A stretch of DNA of 43,007 nucleotides from Planctomycetota bacterium. GTDB lineage: Bacteria; Planctomycetota; PUPC01; JACPCR01. Within the stretch, counting starts at the first letter, position 1; each line of letters opens with the position of its first letter. Below, in pieces: positions 7,296 to 15,778 of this stretch. Made by a program: the position numbers and the translations under genes. The stretch lies in the NCBI GenBank assembly GCA_016179685.1, contig JACPCR010000101.1:1-43007 (forward strand), written 5' to 3'. Below the pieces are notes generated by a model. It was not told where the DNA came from. It did not search any database and saw only the letters and a list, made by a program, of their open reading frames with translations.

Positions 7296-8216
7296 ATTGG
7301 CTACCATGTTGTCACCGTACACGGTGGCCTTGCCCGAACCGGTCATCACGGTGATGGTTGCCGTCGGGTTGCCGCCGACCGTCTGAAGGCTGACCCGGAA
7401 CTGGGTGGGCGAAGGTTCGGCGTCCATGACGGCCACTCCTGCTTCACAAACGAGGGAGACCGCGCTCCCGCCCTGGAGCTCGACGTCCATGACACCGGTC
7501 TCTCCCTGCAGCACCCGGATGGCGAGGTAGTTGCGCTTGCGGATTTGGTAGGTGGCGATGAGCTCGACGTTCAGTCCGGCCTGCAATCTCACCAGGCTGC
7601 CGTCGGCCATGTTGATCGTGTCGCCCTCGAATTCGGCTGTAGGCTCGACCTCGGCATCCTTGTAGACGAGTTGGGCGCTTTCCGCTACCTCGCCCCGCCC
7701 ACGGTTGGTGAGCGTTACCGTCTTCGTGTTCTCGTCATGATACGGACACGAAAGAACCAACAACTCCGCCATGTCCTCCCGGGGCCGGATGTAAAAGGTG
7801 CTATACACATCCGTCGAATCGCCGTCAATCTCATCGTAGGCCAGACAGGTAAACGTGCCCTCGGACAGGGAATAGGACGAGAACAGGGTGGGGAAGGCGG
7901 GCTGAGGGTACTGAAGCGGATAGACACGCTGGTTGAGATTGTAGTCCTGGACCGCGGTGAACAGGGTTCTCAGATTTGTCATGCAGTGGGCTTGGAGAGA
8001 AAGTTCGGAGGTCTTGTGCATCATCGCCACGGCAATGGAGGCGAGGACGAACATGACCCCGATGACGATCATGAGTTCCAGCAGGGAGAAGGCAGAGGTC
8101 CGCCTGGCATTCGCAGGGGACACGGGAGAAGGAGGGTCTGACCGATGATTCTTCAAGGGTGCGTGTTCGTGGAGGGTCACGTTTAACTCTATACCACGGG
8201 AACTAACGAAAAGCAA
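7293..8216 (-). CDS. Type IV pilin-like protein with FecR-like C-terminal region
   Basis: A 307-residue protein. A class III leader ends at residue 42 and the mature form starts FSLLELMIVIGVMFVLASIAV, with Glu at mature position 5; the residue before the cut is Ala instead of the usual Gly. This is exported and processed by prepilin peptidase, then held in the inner membrane or assembled in a pseudopilus. Residues about 70-160 are a globular region with a CPYHDENT segment. Residues about 185-307 look like a FecR-type beta fold (ADGSLVRLQAG, VLQGETGVMDVEL, TVMTGSGKATVYGDN). I do not know this combination. The start is TTG at 8216 with AAGAGGA eight bases upstream; GTG 8180 is an alternative with a shorter leader. 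Confidence 0.7.
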   Translation of the reverse strand: MLFVSSRGIELNVTLHEHAPLKNHRSDPPSPVSPANARRTSAFSLLELMIVIGVMFVLASIAVAMMHKTSELSLQAHCMTNLRTLFTAVQDYNLNQRVYPLQYPQPAFPTLFSSYSLSEGTFTCLAYDEIDGDSTDVYSTFYIRPREDMAELLVLSCPYHDENTKTVTLTNRGRGEVAESAQLVYKDAEVEPTAEFEGDTINMADGSLVRLQAGLNVELIATYQIRKRNYLAIRVLQGETGVMDVELQGGSAVSLVCEAGVAVMDAEPSPTQFRVSLQTVGGNPTATITVMTGSGKATVYGDNMVAN

Positions 8217-8337
8217 TTTGCGATCCTCTTGAAATCGAAGGGGGTCACAACTCGGACAGAGTTCCGGCGCGTGAATCCTAACGGGTTTTGTTGAAAACAG
8301 TTAAGCTCGGCCGGCTGCTGAATCGAACAGGAACAAT

Positions 8338-9405
8338 TCACGAAACAGGGCCCGGAAGCCCTGATTCCTTCTGTCCATAATTCGGTATTCGCAACAGAAT
8401 CTGTCGAATCTTGGACTTTTCCCGTTCCGGTAGAAAGGCAGCTTGAACGGCATTCCTTGAAACCGTAAGCAGATCGCTGGGAAGGAATCTAGCTTCACTG
8501 AGAGCTAGCTCCCATTCCCGAGTCAGGTTCGTCCGGCTGATCGAAGGATCGTCCGTATTCAGGGTGATGCAAAGGCCGCGGTCGAGAAGGTCCTTCGCCG
8601 GATGCAAGGCGAGAGATGGCACGGTCGCCGTCTGGAGATTGCTGGTGAGACACATTTCGAAGGTCACGCCGCGTTGGAGGGCAAGCTGGACCGTGGATTC
8701 ATCCTGGATCACGTGCACGCCATGGCCGATGCGCTCTGCTTGAAATCGTTCGATGGCCTGGCGGACGTTTCCGGCCCCACCGGCCTCGCCAGCATGGAGG
8801 GTGAGGCCTAGTCCGATCTCCTTGACGCGCCGCAGGTAGGGCTCGAACGGGTCGAGCGGGAAATGAATCTCGTCACCGGCGACGTCGAAGCCGACGAAGC
8901 GATCACGGCCCATCTCGAGGACGGCCTCAATCCCGGGCAGGTTGACTTCAAGAGGATAGTGCCGGGCGACGGTGGCGATAAACTCGACGCGTAAGCCGTA
9001 CTGGGCTGCGGCGCACCGAGCGCCCGCGGTCACCCATTCAATGACGTCTTTCGCGCGGAAACAGCTCTTTCGGGCGAAATGGACGGGCGCATAGCGCAAC
9101 TCGAGGTAAACCACATGGTCTTGGGCGGCGTCCTCCACCGCTTCGAAGGCGACGCGTTCGATCGCCTCACGGTCCGGCCAAAACCCCCGAAAAAGATCAA
9201 ACTTGCTCAGAAATTGCAGGAAATCAGGCGGGTCATCGGTGACCTGAATGAGCCGGCAGAGCCCTTCTAGGTCATCAGTCGGCAGGGGAATGTGGCGGGT
9301 CCGGGCAATCTCTAAGAACGTGGCGGGCCGAACCGAGCCTTCCAGGTGGCGATGGAGGTCGATCTTGGGCAGCGCCTGTAGGTCCTGGCGGGTTTGAACG
9401 GCCAT
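8338..9405 (-). CDS. Adenosine deaminase family protein
   Basis: A 355-residue zinc enzyme that deaminates adenosine (or adenine) to inosine (or hypoxanthine). Visible motifs are HRHLEGS at 18-24 with metal ligands His18 and His20, HAGE at 204-207 with the ligand His and catalytic Glu207, IGHGV with His229, TSN at 254-256, and NTDDP with Asp285/Asp286. All catalytic positions are present. It is cytoplasmic. In this genome it could consume adenosine released by the AhcY encoded at 23483, but it is not in the same operon. The start is ATG 9405; the ORF stays open upstream only because it reads through a repeat pair. Adenine or other purine substrates cannot be excluded. Confidence 0.92.
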   Translation of the reverse strand: MAVQTRQDLQALPKIDLHRHLEGSVRPATFLEIARTRHIPLPTDDLEGLCRLIQVTDDPPDFLQFLSKFDLFRGFWPDREAIERVAFEAVEDAAQDHVVYLELRYAPVHFARKSCFRAKDVIEWVTAGARCAAAQYGLRVEFIATVARHYPLEVNLPGIEAVLEMGRDRFVGFDVAGDEIHFPLDPFEPYLRRVKEIGLGLTLHAGEAGGAGNVRQAIERFQAERIGHGVHVIQDESTVQLALQRGVTFEMCLTSNLQTATVPSLALHPAKDLLDRGLCITLNTDDPSISRTNLTREWELALSEARFLPSDLLTVSRNAVQAAFLPEREKSKIRQILLRIPNYGQKESGLPGPVS

Positions 9406-9656
9406 CGGAGCTTCTTCTCTTCCTGACGGGTCTGGTTCGGCGAAGCCGGAACAGGCCCGTCTCTGAAATCCGCGAAGCCCGAAGGAGAAATGCCGCCGGA
9501 CTCCGGGCGTCAGCATTTCTTGTGAGGCCTCAGCCGAGACGGCGGAGGCCTCTAAACATTTCTTTGCTTCTTTTCTTCCTGACGGGTCTGGTTCGGGGAA
9601 GCCGGAACAGGCCCGTCTCTGAAATCCGCGAAGCCCGAAGGGCGGAGCGGATTTCA
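9406..9656. repeat. Pair of 75-bp direct repeats with internal hairpins
   Basis: The spacer between the adenosine deaminase and the next gene is almost entirely repeat. Copies at 9411-9485 and 9567-9640 are over 90% identical; each carries a GACGGG...CCCGTC imperfect hairpin. Between them lie a GAGGCCT/AGGCCTC hairpin (9524-9552) and a weaker one near 9490-9517. It reads through without stops on the minus strand and would add a false 84-residue extension to the deaminase. Confidence 0.9.
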
Positions 9657-10607
9657 CTAAATATAGACGGCCTGAATCAGCGCCCGGATGTAGCCGTTGG
9701 CGTAAGCACGGCCGGCCCAGTGTCCGGACGGATGTGGAATGCCGGGCGTATGGTCCATCATGAAAGGCCCTTTGAAGCCGACGTCACGATAGGCCTTCAT
9801 CGCCTCCAGCATGCGGACATCGCCTTCGTCGATGAAGACCTCCTGAAACTTGTAGCGCCCGCCACGGATGTTGCGGAAGTGAACGAAGAAAATCTTGTTT
9901 CTCGAGCCGATGGTTCGGATGGCCTCGAATACGTTGACTCCCATCTCGGCCACGCATCCCTGGCAGAACAGCATGCCGTTGGATTCGCTGGGGACCAGGT
10001 CAAAGATACGCAGGTAATTCTCGATACTGACTACGATGCGCGCGGCGTCGCCCAGAGGCTCGGACACCGGCGGATCATCCGGATGCAGCGCAATGCGGAC
10101 CCCGGCCTCCTCGGCCACCGGCATGACGCGCCGGTAGAAGTATTCCAGGTTTTCCCAGAGCCGCTGCTCGCTGATCTCCTTCCCCGGGTGATGCACGGGC
10201 TTTTTCTGAAACTCCTCATAATCGAAGGTGCTGTAGGCGGCGCCGCCGCGCCCGACCGTCGAGGGCGTCCGAAAATGGCTGATCGCGAAGAACGTGGTCG
10301 CCGTCTTGTGAACCCCCGCGGCCCCAATGGCCCGCACGACTCGACACCAGTTCTCGATCTGAGCATCACGGCCAGGCCAGCCGTAGCAGATTTTCTCGCG
10401 GGGCAGACCCCCACAATGCAAGACATGCAGCTCGAGGCCGTGCGCCTCGATGAATTTCTTCAGCCGCTTGAACTCCTCGGTGTGGTCCCGTCCGTCGGCC
10501 ATCTCGGCCGGAAGAAAAACGATCACGTCGTCAACCCCAATGGCCTTGAAGAAGTTCAAGTTCTCGTCCGTCACGTCGTTCCAGGCCAACTGATCCATGA
10601 TGCGCAT
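9657..10607 (-). CDS. Mannonate dehydratase-like TIM-barrel protein (UxuA family)
   Basis: A 316-residue xylose-isomerase-like TIM barrel most like UxuA, which dehydrates D-mannonate to 2-keto-3-deoxygluconate in hexuronate breakdown. Metal-binding candidates match UxuA: HPDDPP at 175-180, a Cys215 in LFCQG, HFRN at 243-246 and DHTP at 285-288. UxuA usually has RPDHG at the last site and is about 390 residues, so this shorter form with MMDHTP may act on a related sugar acid. The start is ATG 10607 with AGGAG about ten bases upstream. Cytoplasmic. It is transcribed in the same direction as the toxin-antitoxin pair and the deaminase, separated from the latter by repeats. Confidence 0.8.
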   Translation of the reverse strand: MRIMDQLAWNDVTDENLNFFKAIGVDDVIVFLPAEMADGRDHTEEFKRLKKFIEAHGLELHVLHCGGLPREKICYGWPGRDAQIENWCRVVRAIGAAGVHKTATTFFAISHFRTPSTVGRGGAAYSTFDYEEFQKKPVHHPGKEISEQRLWENLEYFYRRVMPVAEEAGVRIALHPDDPPVSEPLGDAARIVVSIENYLRIFDLVPSESNGMLFCQGCVAEMGVNVFEAIRTIGSRNKIFFVHFRNIRGGRYKFQEVFIDEGDVRMLEAMKAYRDVGFKGPFMMDHTPGIPHPSGHWAGRAYANGYIRALIQAVYI

Positions 10608-10694
10608 GACTTTCTGTCTCCTGCGGATTCTGAACAGTCTCGAAATTTTAGTCCTGTGGCACTGACTGCTCGAAAGCACCCCAAATTTTGCGGG

Positions 10695-11102
10695 TCAGGG
10701 AAGCCGAAAACCCTCCCGCGCGAAGTGCTCGTCCTCGGCAATCGCCTCTGAAATGCCCCGCCGTCGCATGACTTCAATGGAAAGGCAATCCGTCAGGCTC
10801 AGTCGCCTTTCTCGGGCTTGACGACATCGCGCCATAGCGAGGGCGTGGAGCTCAGGATCGACCCATAGAATATCGCAGCACCTCAGAACACGGTCCAGCC
10901 AAGCGTCGACAGCCTCCCAGCCCAGCCTCGCTTGAATCACAGCCCAGCTTTCATGAATGACATAGTTGGTGGTCACAAGCTGCCACGACTCGGCCTGCGA
11001 GCGTTCAAAACAATCTCTCGCTTTTGGATGGAAGGTGTCGCTCCCATCCAAAAGGGCATAAAAACCCGAAGTATCTACAAAGACCGTCTTCGTCCGGGGC
11101 AT
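10695..11102 (-). CDS. VapC-type PIN-domain toxin
   Basis: A 135-residue PIN-domain ribonuclease. It starts MPRTKTVFVDTSGFYALLD with Asp10, and the other acidic active-site residues are likely Glu51, Asp105 (SLTDCLS) and Asp124. These form the metal site of PIN RNases, which in VapC proteins usually cut tRNA or rRNA. The ATG overlaps the antitoxin stop by one base (TGATG), so it is translationally coupled to it. The start is 11102; an upstream in-frame ATG lies within the antitoxin gene. Confidence 0.9.
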   Translation of the reverse strand: MPRTKTVFVDTSGFYALLDGSDTFHPKARDCFERSQAESWQLVTTNYVIHESWAVIQARLGWEAVDAWLDRVLRCCDILWVDPELHALAMARCRQARERRLSLTDCLSIEVMRRRGISEAIAEDEHFAREGFRLP

Positions 11103-11344
11103 CAATCTCGCCTTTTCCCGATGGACTGGCTCCACCATAGGTCATGGCTCTTGAGGCGATCATCAGGCACAGGATGAAACCTGCCCGCGACACACGAGAA
11201 ATCTCCCGGCTGGCGAGTGCTTTTTTGGAGGAAGAGTGCAATACCTTCACGGATACAATCCGCAATTGAGCGTTTCTTTTCAGCCGCGATCTTTCGAAGA
11301 GCATCAAAATCGTTTTCACTAAGCTGAATCTGGGTTCGCTTCAT
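11102..11344 (-). CDS. Ribbon-helix-helix antitoxin (VapB-like)
   Basis: An 80-residue protein. Residues 1-40 (MKRTQIQLSENDFDALRK, then SIADCIREGIALFL) form a ribbon-helix-helix DNA-binding domain; the beta strand is residues 2-8. The C-terminal half, with several Trp and basic residues, probably wraps the toxin. It would bind its own promoter and repress the pair, and neutralise the PIN toxin encoded immediately downstream. The start ATG lies six bases after a strong -10 box, so the transcript may be leaderless. Confidence 0.88.
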   Translation of the reverse strand: MKRTQIQLSENDFDALRKIAAEKKRSIADCIREGIALFLQKSTRQPGDFSCVAGRFHPVPDDRLKSHDLWWSQSIGKRRD

Positions 11345-11374
11345 GCTTACATGATATAATAGAATGCTTAAATG
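11343..11374 (-). promoter_or_regulatory. Putative antitoxin operator: two direct repeats one 21-bp step apart
   Basis: ATGCTTACATG (11343-11353) and ATGCTTAAATG (11364-11374) differ at one base and their starts are 21 bp apart, two turns of B-DNA. They cover the start codon side, the -10 and reach the -35 box. Ribbon-helix-helix dimers bind such paired sites side by side, so this is the likely autoregulatory operator. Confidence 0.6.
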
Positions 11375-11378
11375 TCAA
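11351..11378 (-). promoter_or_regulatory. Sigma-70-type promoter of the toxin-antitoxin pair
   Basis: On the minus strand: -35 TTGACA (11378-11373), a 16-bp spacer and -10 TATCAT (11356-11351). The antitoxin ATG follows after six bases. This is the clearest promoter in the window, in an AT-rich patch. Confidence 0.7.
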
Positions 11379-11507
11379 CTGATATCACAAATGTCATGGC
11401 CCCTTTCTAACAAGGTTCCCGATAAGGGTATTTGTAGGTAGCGACGAATCCAGGGGGAGAGTTCTAGTGGGCTCGCGAAGTTTCTGCAAGGACGCTAATA
11501 TATCTGC

Positions 11508-13184
11508 GTGTCCCGAAGTGTTTCCATCCAAACTGATCGGACGACGCGGGAAAGCCTCTGGCTGGGTCTTGCCGCCCTCGTGGCGCTTGCGCTGCCTTTT
11601 TTAAGCTATTCTCGAATAGCCACTTACTGTCCCATCCTCTTCCTCTTCACCCTCGCTCACGCGCGGCCAGAATGGATTGCCCGACTCCTTTGGGCGCTGG
11701 AGTCGCCGGATCGCCGGGTCGCCGCCGCCGCCGCTCGACTCGTAGCCCTCGGTGGCTTACTCGCCCTCGCTTTTACCCTCCAAAGACAACGGCCCGCTTG
11801 GACATCCCTCACGCTGGTCTTGTCCATGGCCGTGCTGCTCTATCCGGCGGCCGGCCGAATACCCGCGGCACGGCCCCTCGCCTGGGGGCTCAGCACCGGG
11901 ACGATCCTCATGGGGGCCGCCAATGAATCCTGGTTCTTCCTCGCCGCCTGGCTCGGACTCCTCACGCTCACCCTGGCCTCGCCCGGCCACCTGGATGGGC
12001 TGCTCAGGGTGCTCCACACGCGGCCGGTTTTCCGCGCCATGGCCATCGCCGGGCTGACCGCCTACTTCCTGGCCGCGTGGGTCTACTTCGGACACTTCGG
12101 AAGCCAGCAGACACTCCCTCGGCTTGATGTAGGCTGGCCGCGGCACGCAGCCGCCCTGTTCTGGGGCTTTATGCCGGCCTTGCTCACCTGGCCCTGTCTT
12201 CGACTGCATCTCCCCTCGGTCTGGCGCTGGCTTCTTTTCGCCCACGCCTTCCTCATCGCCTTCCTCGCGGCCGAGCTCGCCCTCCGCGCCTTTGGTCCCG
12301 TCGGATACGGACTCCCCCAGGACGCGGTTCAGGTAGACTTCGCGGATCGGCACTACCGGCAGTCCGGGCAGGAGGAGCGCGGAGCAACGCCACCTGGGCC
12401 CAAGCCGGCGGGCGTTCGCCGCATTATCGCCCTGGGCGATTCCGTGACCTTCGGCGCCGGCGTTGACCTCGACCAGACCTACCCCAAAGTCCTCGAACAG
12501 GCGCTCAATCGCGGCGCCGGCCGCCAGGCCTTCGAGGTCGTCAACCTCAGCCATTCCGGTTGGAACACCAGCGATGAATGGGATGCCCTGCGCCGGGCCC
12601 ACGCTGCCTGGCAGCCTGACCTCGTCGTTCTTGGCTTCGTCCTCAACGACGCGGAGACGCCTGAAGGCGGATTCCGGCTGGGCGGATTCCTGCCTCACAA
12701 CTGGGAAGCAGACCTCGGCTGGTCCTATGCCTTCAGCTTCTTTCGCTTCTCCACGAACCGCGCCCTCCAGGCCCTGCGCCTCCGACCCACCTACCTCGAG
12801 CACGTCCATCGGATTTTCCAGCCCGGCCAGCCTGGCTGGGAAACCTGCCAGCGTGACCTGCGCGAGATGGTGAGCTCCACGCGGGAACAGTGCGTCCCGT
12901 TCCTCGTGGTCATCTTCCCCATCCTGACATCCTTCGGCGACTATCCCTTCCGGGCTGTGCACGGGCAAATCGAGTCCTGTGCAAGGGACGCCGGAGCGGA
13001 GGTGTTGGACCTCTTGACAATTTACGGCCAGCACTCCCCGAAGGAACTGCAGGTGAGCTTCGCCGACGGGCATCCGAACGCGCTCGGCCACGCCCTGGCG
13101 GCCCAGGCTATCCTGGATGCCATGCGGTCGCGTCCGGCCCTGAAATCCCTGTGCGAAGGAAATGGGGCCGCTGCCGCGCCGTGA
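11508..13184 (+). CDS. Membrane-anchored SGNH/GDSL hydrolase
   Basis: A 558-residue protein. The first 265 residues hold about seven to eight hydrophobic membrane segments (for example 18-50, 76-92, 99-112, 141-157, 177-196, 214-228, 240-262). The rest is an SGNH hydrolase: GDSVTFG at 310-316 with the nucleophile Ser312, the oxyanion Gly in HSGWNT, the block III Asn in LNDAE, and DGHPNALGH with Asp520 and His522 of the triad. SGNH domains behind membrane segments often esterify or de-esterify cell-surface polysaccharides. It is likely in the inner membrane with the catalytic part in the periplasm. The start is GTG 11508; AAGGA lies 15 bases upstream, further than ideal. A family hairpin follows the stop. 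Confidence 0.82.
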   Translation: MSRSVSIQTDRTTRESLWLGLAALVALALPFLSYSRIATYCPILFLFTLAHARPEWIARLLWALESPDRRVAAAAARLVALGGLLALAFTLQRQRPAWTSLTLVLSMAVLLYPAAGRIPAARPLAWGLSTGTILMGAANESWFFLAAWLGLLTLTLASPGHLDGLLRVLHTRPVFRAMAIAGLTAYFLAAWVYFGHFGSQQTLPRLDVGWPRHAAALFWGFMPALLTWPCLRLHLPSVWRWLLFAHAFLIAFLAAELALRAFGPVGYGLPQDAVQVDFADRHYRQSGQEERGATPPGPKPAGVRRIIALGDSVTFGAGVDLDQTYPKVLEQALNRGAGRQAFEVVNLSHSGWNTSDEWDALRRAHAAWQPDLVVLGFVLNDAETPEGGFRLGGFLPHNWEADLGWSYAFSFFRFSTNRALQALRLRPTYLEHVHRIFQPGQPGWETCQRDLREMVSSTREQCVPFLVVIFPILTSFGDYPFRAVHGQIESCARDAGAEVLDLLTIYGQHSPKELQVSFADGHPNALGHALAAQAILDAMRSRPALKSLCEGNGAAAAP

Positions 13185-13196
13185 TTCAGACTGCTC

Positions 13197-13244
13197 GAGT
13201 AGACGCGTTCACAAGTGCGCCTGCACTTGCAAACGCGTCTACTC
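13197..13244. repeat. Long hairpin after the SGNH gene (hairpin family, copy 3)
   Basis: Outer arms GAGTAGACGCGTT (13197-13209) and AACGCGTCTACTC (13232-13244) are perfect; inner arms CAAGTGC and GCACTTG (13212-13218, 13223-13229) are perfect, with a two-base mismatch between. It starts 12 bases after the stop. No U-tract. Confidence 0.88.
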
Positions 13245-13339
13245 GTCCACAAGGGACTGGTTTTGGGCGATCACCTTTTCAGCGGCCCGTGGTGTCTCAC
13301 TCCCCTCTACACCGGCTGCGCTCTGTGCGCCTTCTGGCC

Positions 13340-14160
13340 CTAGAACCTCCGGTGAGGCCACGGATAGAAGCTGAGGTGGGTGGTGTCCATGACCTGGCCG
13401 CCGGCCCCCCCCAGCAGCGAATCGTAGTTGCCGCTACCGTCCTGCACGCGCCAGTTGTAGCGCCAATTTCCGTGCCAATCGCTGCCGGACCAGTAGAGGA
13501 ACTGCACGGGGTATGAATCGGAGTTGTCATTGATCTGCTTGTTATAGGCCCAGCCCTGGTTCGGCGGACCCATGAACGTGAAGCTGGTCGGATCATTGAC
13601 GCCCTGGCCCATCACGCCGATTCCCATCTCTGCGAAATTATGACCGTACCGATCGTCATAAAGATTGAACTCGTACCGGCCCGTCCTTGGAAACTTGATC
13701 ACCCCATCCCAACGCCAGCAGAAATTGAGGGGCCAGCGCTGGCCCCAGCCGCCCCAGTTCCAGCCCTGGGAATCGCTATGGCTGATATTCCAGTCCGAGC
13801 CGCCCGCGGGAAGCTGGTTCAACACGTAGAGCCACTTGCCATCACCGCCCAGGCTGCTCGTCCATACGGTCTCATAGTCTGCGTTCTTCAACTTGGACTC
13901 CGCGACGCCCTTGACGTTGCTGTTGTTGCCCTGATGCCACGCCCTCGCCTTCAGTCCGGGAATGGAGGGGCCCGCATAGCCCAAGGTCGTATGAAGATCG
14001 GCAAACACGTCATGGCCCTCGATGGTCTCGACACCGCCCAGAGTTCGCCCCGACGGGTGGCGCTTCCCGGATTCCTTCACCGCGAGGACCTGGTCCGCCG
14101 TCAAGCCGACCTGGACGGCGCCGCCTGCTGAAACAGAGCGGCGACTATTCCAGTGATCAT
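13340..14160 (-). CDS. PA14-like secreted protein, start apparently frameshifted
   Basis: The long open frame ends at 13340 and shows a Trp- and Asn-rich domain. Residues reading WDGVIKFPRTGRYEFNLYDD match a PA14 or related carbohydrate-binding beta-barrel; an N-terminal part (GVETIEGHDVFADLHTTLGY) is unassigned. The natural start would be ATG 14160, whose ATGA overlaps the stop of the upstream gene as in other pairs here, and it reads MITGIVAALFQQAA, a plausible signal-sequence beginning. That frame hits a stop after 19 codons, while the domain is in the frame reached by a -1 shift near 14115-14130, in a GGCGGCGCC run. Without a shift, TTG 14104 would be the first start. Either a sequencing or real frameshift, or a different start, is possible. 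Confidence 0.6.
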
Positions 14161-15608
14161 CGCATCTCCGAAAAAAAGCGCACCAGGCGTTCCGTCGCGC
14201 CTCGGGGCCGGGGGTCCACGTGCTCCGGCAGGCGGTCGTAGATGGCATAAACACGCTCCCAGTAAGACCTGCACAGCGCCTCGTAGTCCGGGGAGGGGCC
14301 CGACAGATCGGCGAAAATCTGGGCGAAGAAGAGCATCTCGCGGCGGTATTCGCCCGGCGTCGGGTGGAAGGGCATCTGCCCGGTCTCCTGGCCCTCCAGA
14401 CCCCGCAGAATATTCACGAATTCCTGCATCTTCCGGTGGTAGTCCTCTCGGCCGATCTGGAGCTTTGCATAATGCCCCCAGTCGGGCACGATCTCGAACA
14501 GCGGCATCCGGTCAGCGACCTGCCGGCCCTGGATTCCGAACAGCTTCTCGAAAAACTCCCCGGCGAGAGAGGCGGGACTCGCCTCTGGATTTACGAAGGA
14601 CCGCGCCGCTTCGAAGAGGGAGAGCTGGTTGAGCCGCGGGGTCATGGTGAAGCAAATGCCTCCGGAATAGGGCGCGGCAGCCCGCTCCTCCTGCCGCCTG
14701 CGAAACAGCCGCTCGAAACGGTAGTGAGGATAAATGGCGTTCTCACCCTCCGTCAGGCTGAAGTCCCACGTGAGAATCCGATGCGTCTTCGCGACCTCCC
14801 GCGCCCACGCCCGGGCATCCTGCTCCCCGACGGGATTCCCGTCCGGATTGAAGCCCAGGTTGATGGCCACGGACGTGCCTGGCGGGAAGTCGGGCAGGCG
14901 CCGGACCAGATAGCTCATGGATTTCTCGACGCGGCCCGGGTCGAACTTCCAGCCGGAATGCTGGAATCTGGGGATGAATTCACCTTTCCAGCCGGGCGGA
15001 GATTCCAGGATACCCCAGCCGAAGAAGGGGGGACCCCAGGTTCCGAATTCGATTTCCGCCTCGGGCAGGTTGCGCCGGATGATCTCGGATACCTGGATGG
15101 AGGCATCAACATAAGTACAGGCGGTGCAGCCATTTCGCGAACAGCCTCCTGGATCGCCCGGGAAGATACCGACGATGCCCAGGCCCGGCAGGCGGCGGGT
15201 CCAGGCATCCCAGAGGCCGAGAACCTCGCCCCATTCCTCCCGGTCATTCGGGCAGCAGGTGCGCCAGTCGGCCCCCACCGTGGTGAGCGGGCAGAGCATC
15301 TCGACGAGGACGCCGCGATTTCGGGCGTGGCTGACCACCTCGTTCATCTGGCGGGCGAATTCGCGGCCAAAATCGGAGTCAAGGCCCCCCCGCGAAAAAA
15401 GCTTCGGCACGAGCCAAAATTCGAAGGCATTGAAACCAAACCCCGCAATCATGTCGATGAACTGAAACCATTCCCCGTCCGACCAGTGGTAGGGGAGGCC
15501 CGGATGCACCAGGTTCGGGTTATAGGCGTTGAGCAGATGCTCGGCGAAGTTGATGTAACAGATGGAGCGGGGCCGCACGGCAAGAGCCGGCTCGAGCGGG
15601 TTACTCAT
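14157..15608 (-). CDS. TIM-barrel glycosidase-like protein, function unknown
   Basis: A 483-residue protein without a signal peptide. The order of motifs (MIAGFGFNAFEFWLVP, then ARNRGVLVEMLCP, then GIFPGDPGGC, then a C..C pair in NGCTACTY) fits a beta/alpha barrel of the kind seen in alpha-glucuronidase and GH20/GH84-like proteins, where an acidic residue after GDPGG-like loops is catalytic. The cysteine-rich GDPGGCSRNGCTAC segment may bind metal or be structural. I cannot assign a substrate. The C-terminal 130 residues are helical. Its stop overlaps the start of the PA14-like gene by four bases, so the two are co-expressed. The start is ATG 15608. Confidence 0.65.
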   Translation of the reverse strand: MSNPLEPALAVRPRSICYINFAEHLLNAYNPNLVHPGLPYHWSDGEWFQFIDMIAGFGFNAFEFWLVPKLFSRGGLDSDFGREFARQMNEVVSHARNRGVLVEMLCPLTTVGADWRTCCPNDREEWGEVLGLWDAWTRRLPGLGIVGIFPGDPGGCSRNGCTACTYVDASIQVSEIIRRNLPEAEIEFGTWGPPFFGWGILESPPGWKGEFIPRFQHSGWKFDPGRVEKSMSYLVRRLPDFPPGTSVAINLGFNPDGNPVGEQDARAWAREVAKTHRILTWDFSLTEGENAIYPHYRFERLFRRRQEERAAAPYSGGICFTMTPRLNQLSLFEAARSFVNPEASPASLAGEFFEKLFGIQGRQVADRMPLFEIVPDWGHYAKLQIGREDYHRKMQEFVNILRGLEGQETGQMPFHPTPGEYRREMLFFAQIFADLSGPSPDYEALCRSYWERVYAIYDRLPEHVDPRPRGATERLVRFFSEMR

Positions 15609-15778
15609 GGATTCACAGCCTGAGGGCTTCAGAGGGACAAGCCTATCGGAGCGGAGTTATTCCAGCACTCTACCGTAACGCACCGTTCCACACCACACGC
15701 TGGCCCTATTGACGGCCCACGATCCTGGCGTTAGGCTGTTGAGGGTATGAGCTGAAGCTTGTCGAGGAATTGCGCCAG

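Noticed and set aside
7545..8141. Long open frame on the plus strand opposite the pseudopilin
   Set aside because: High-GC shadow; the pilin signature lies on the minus strand.
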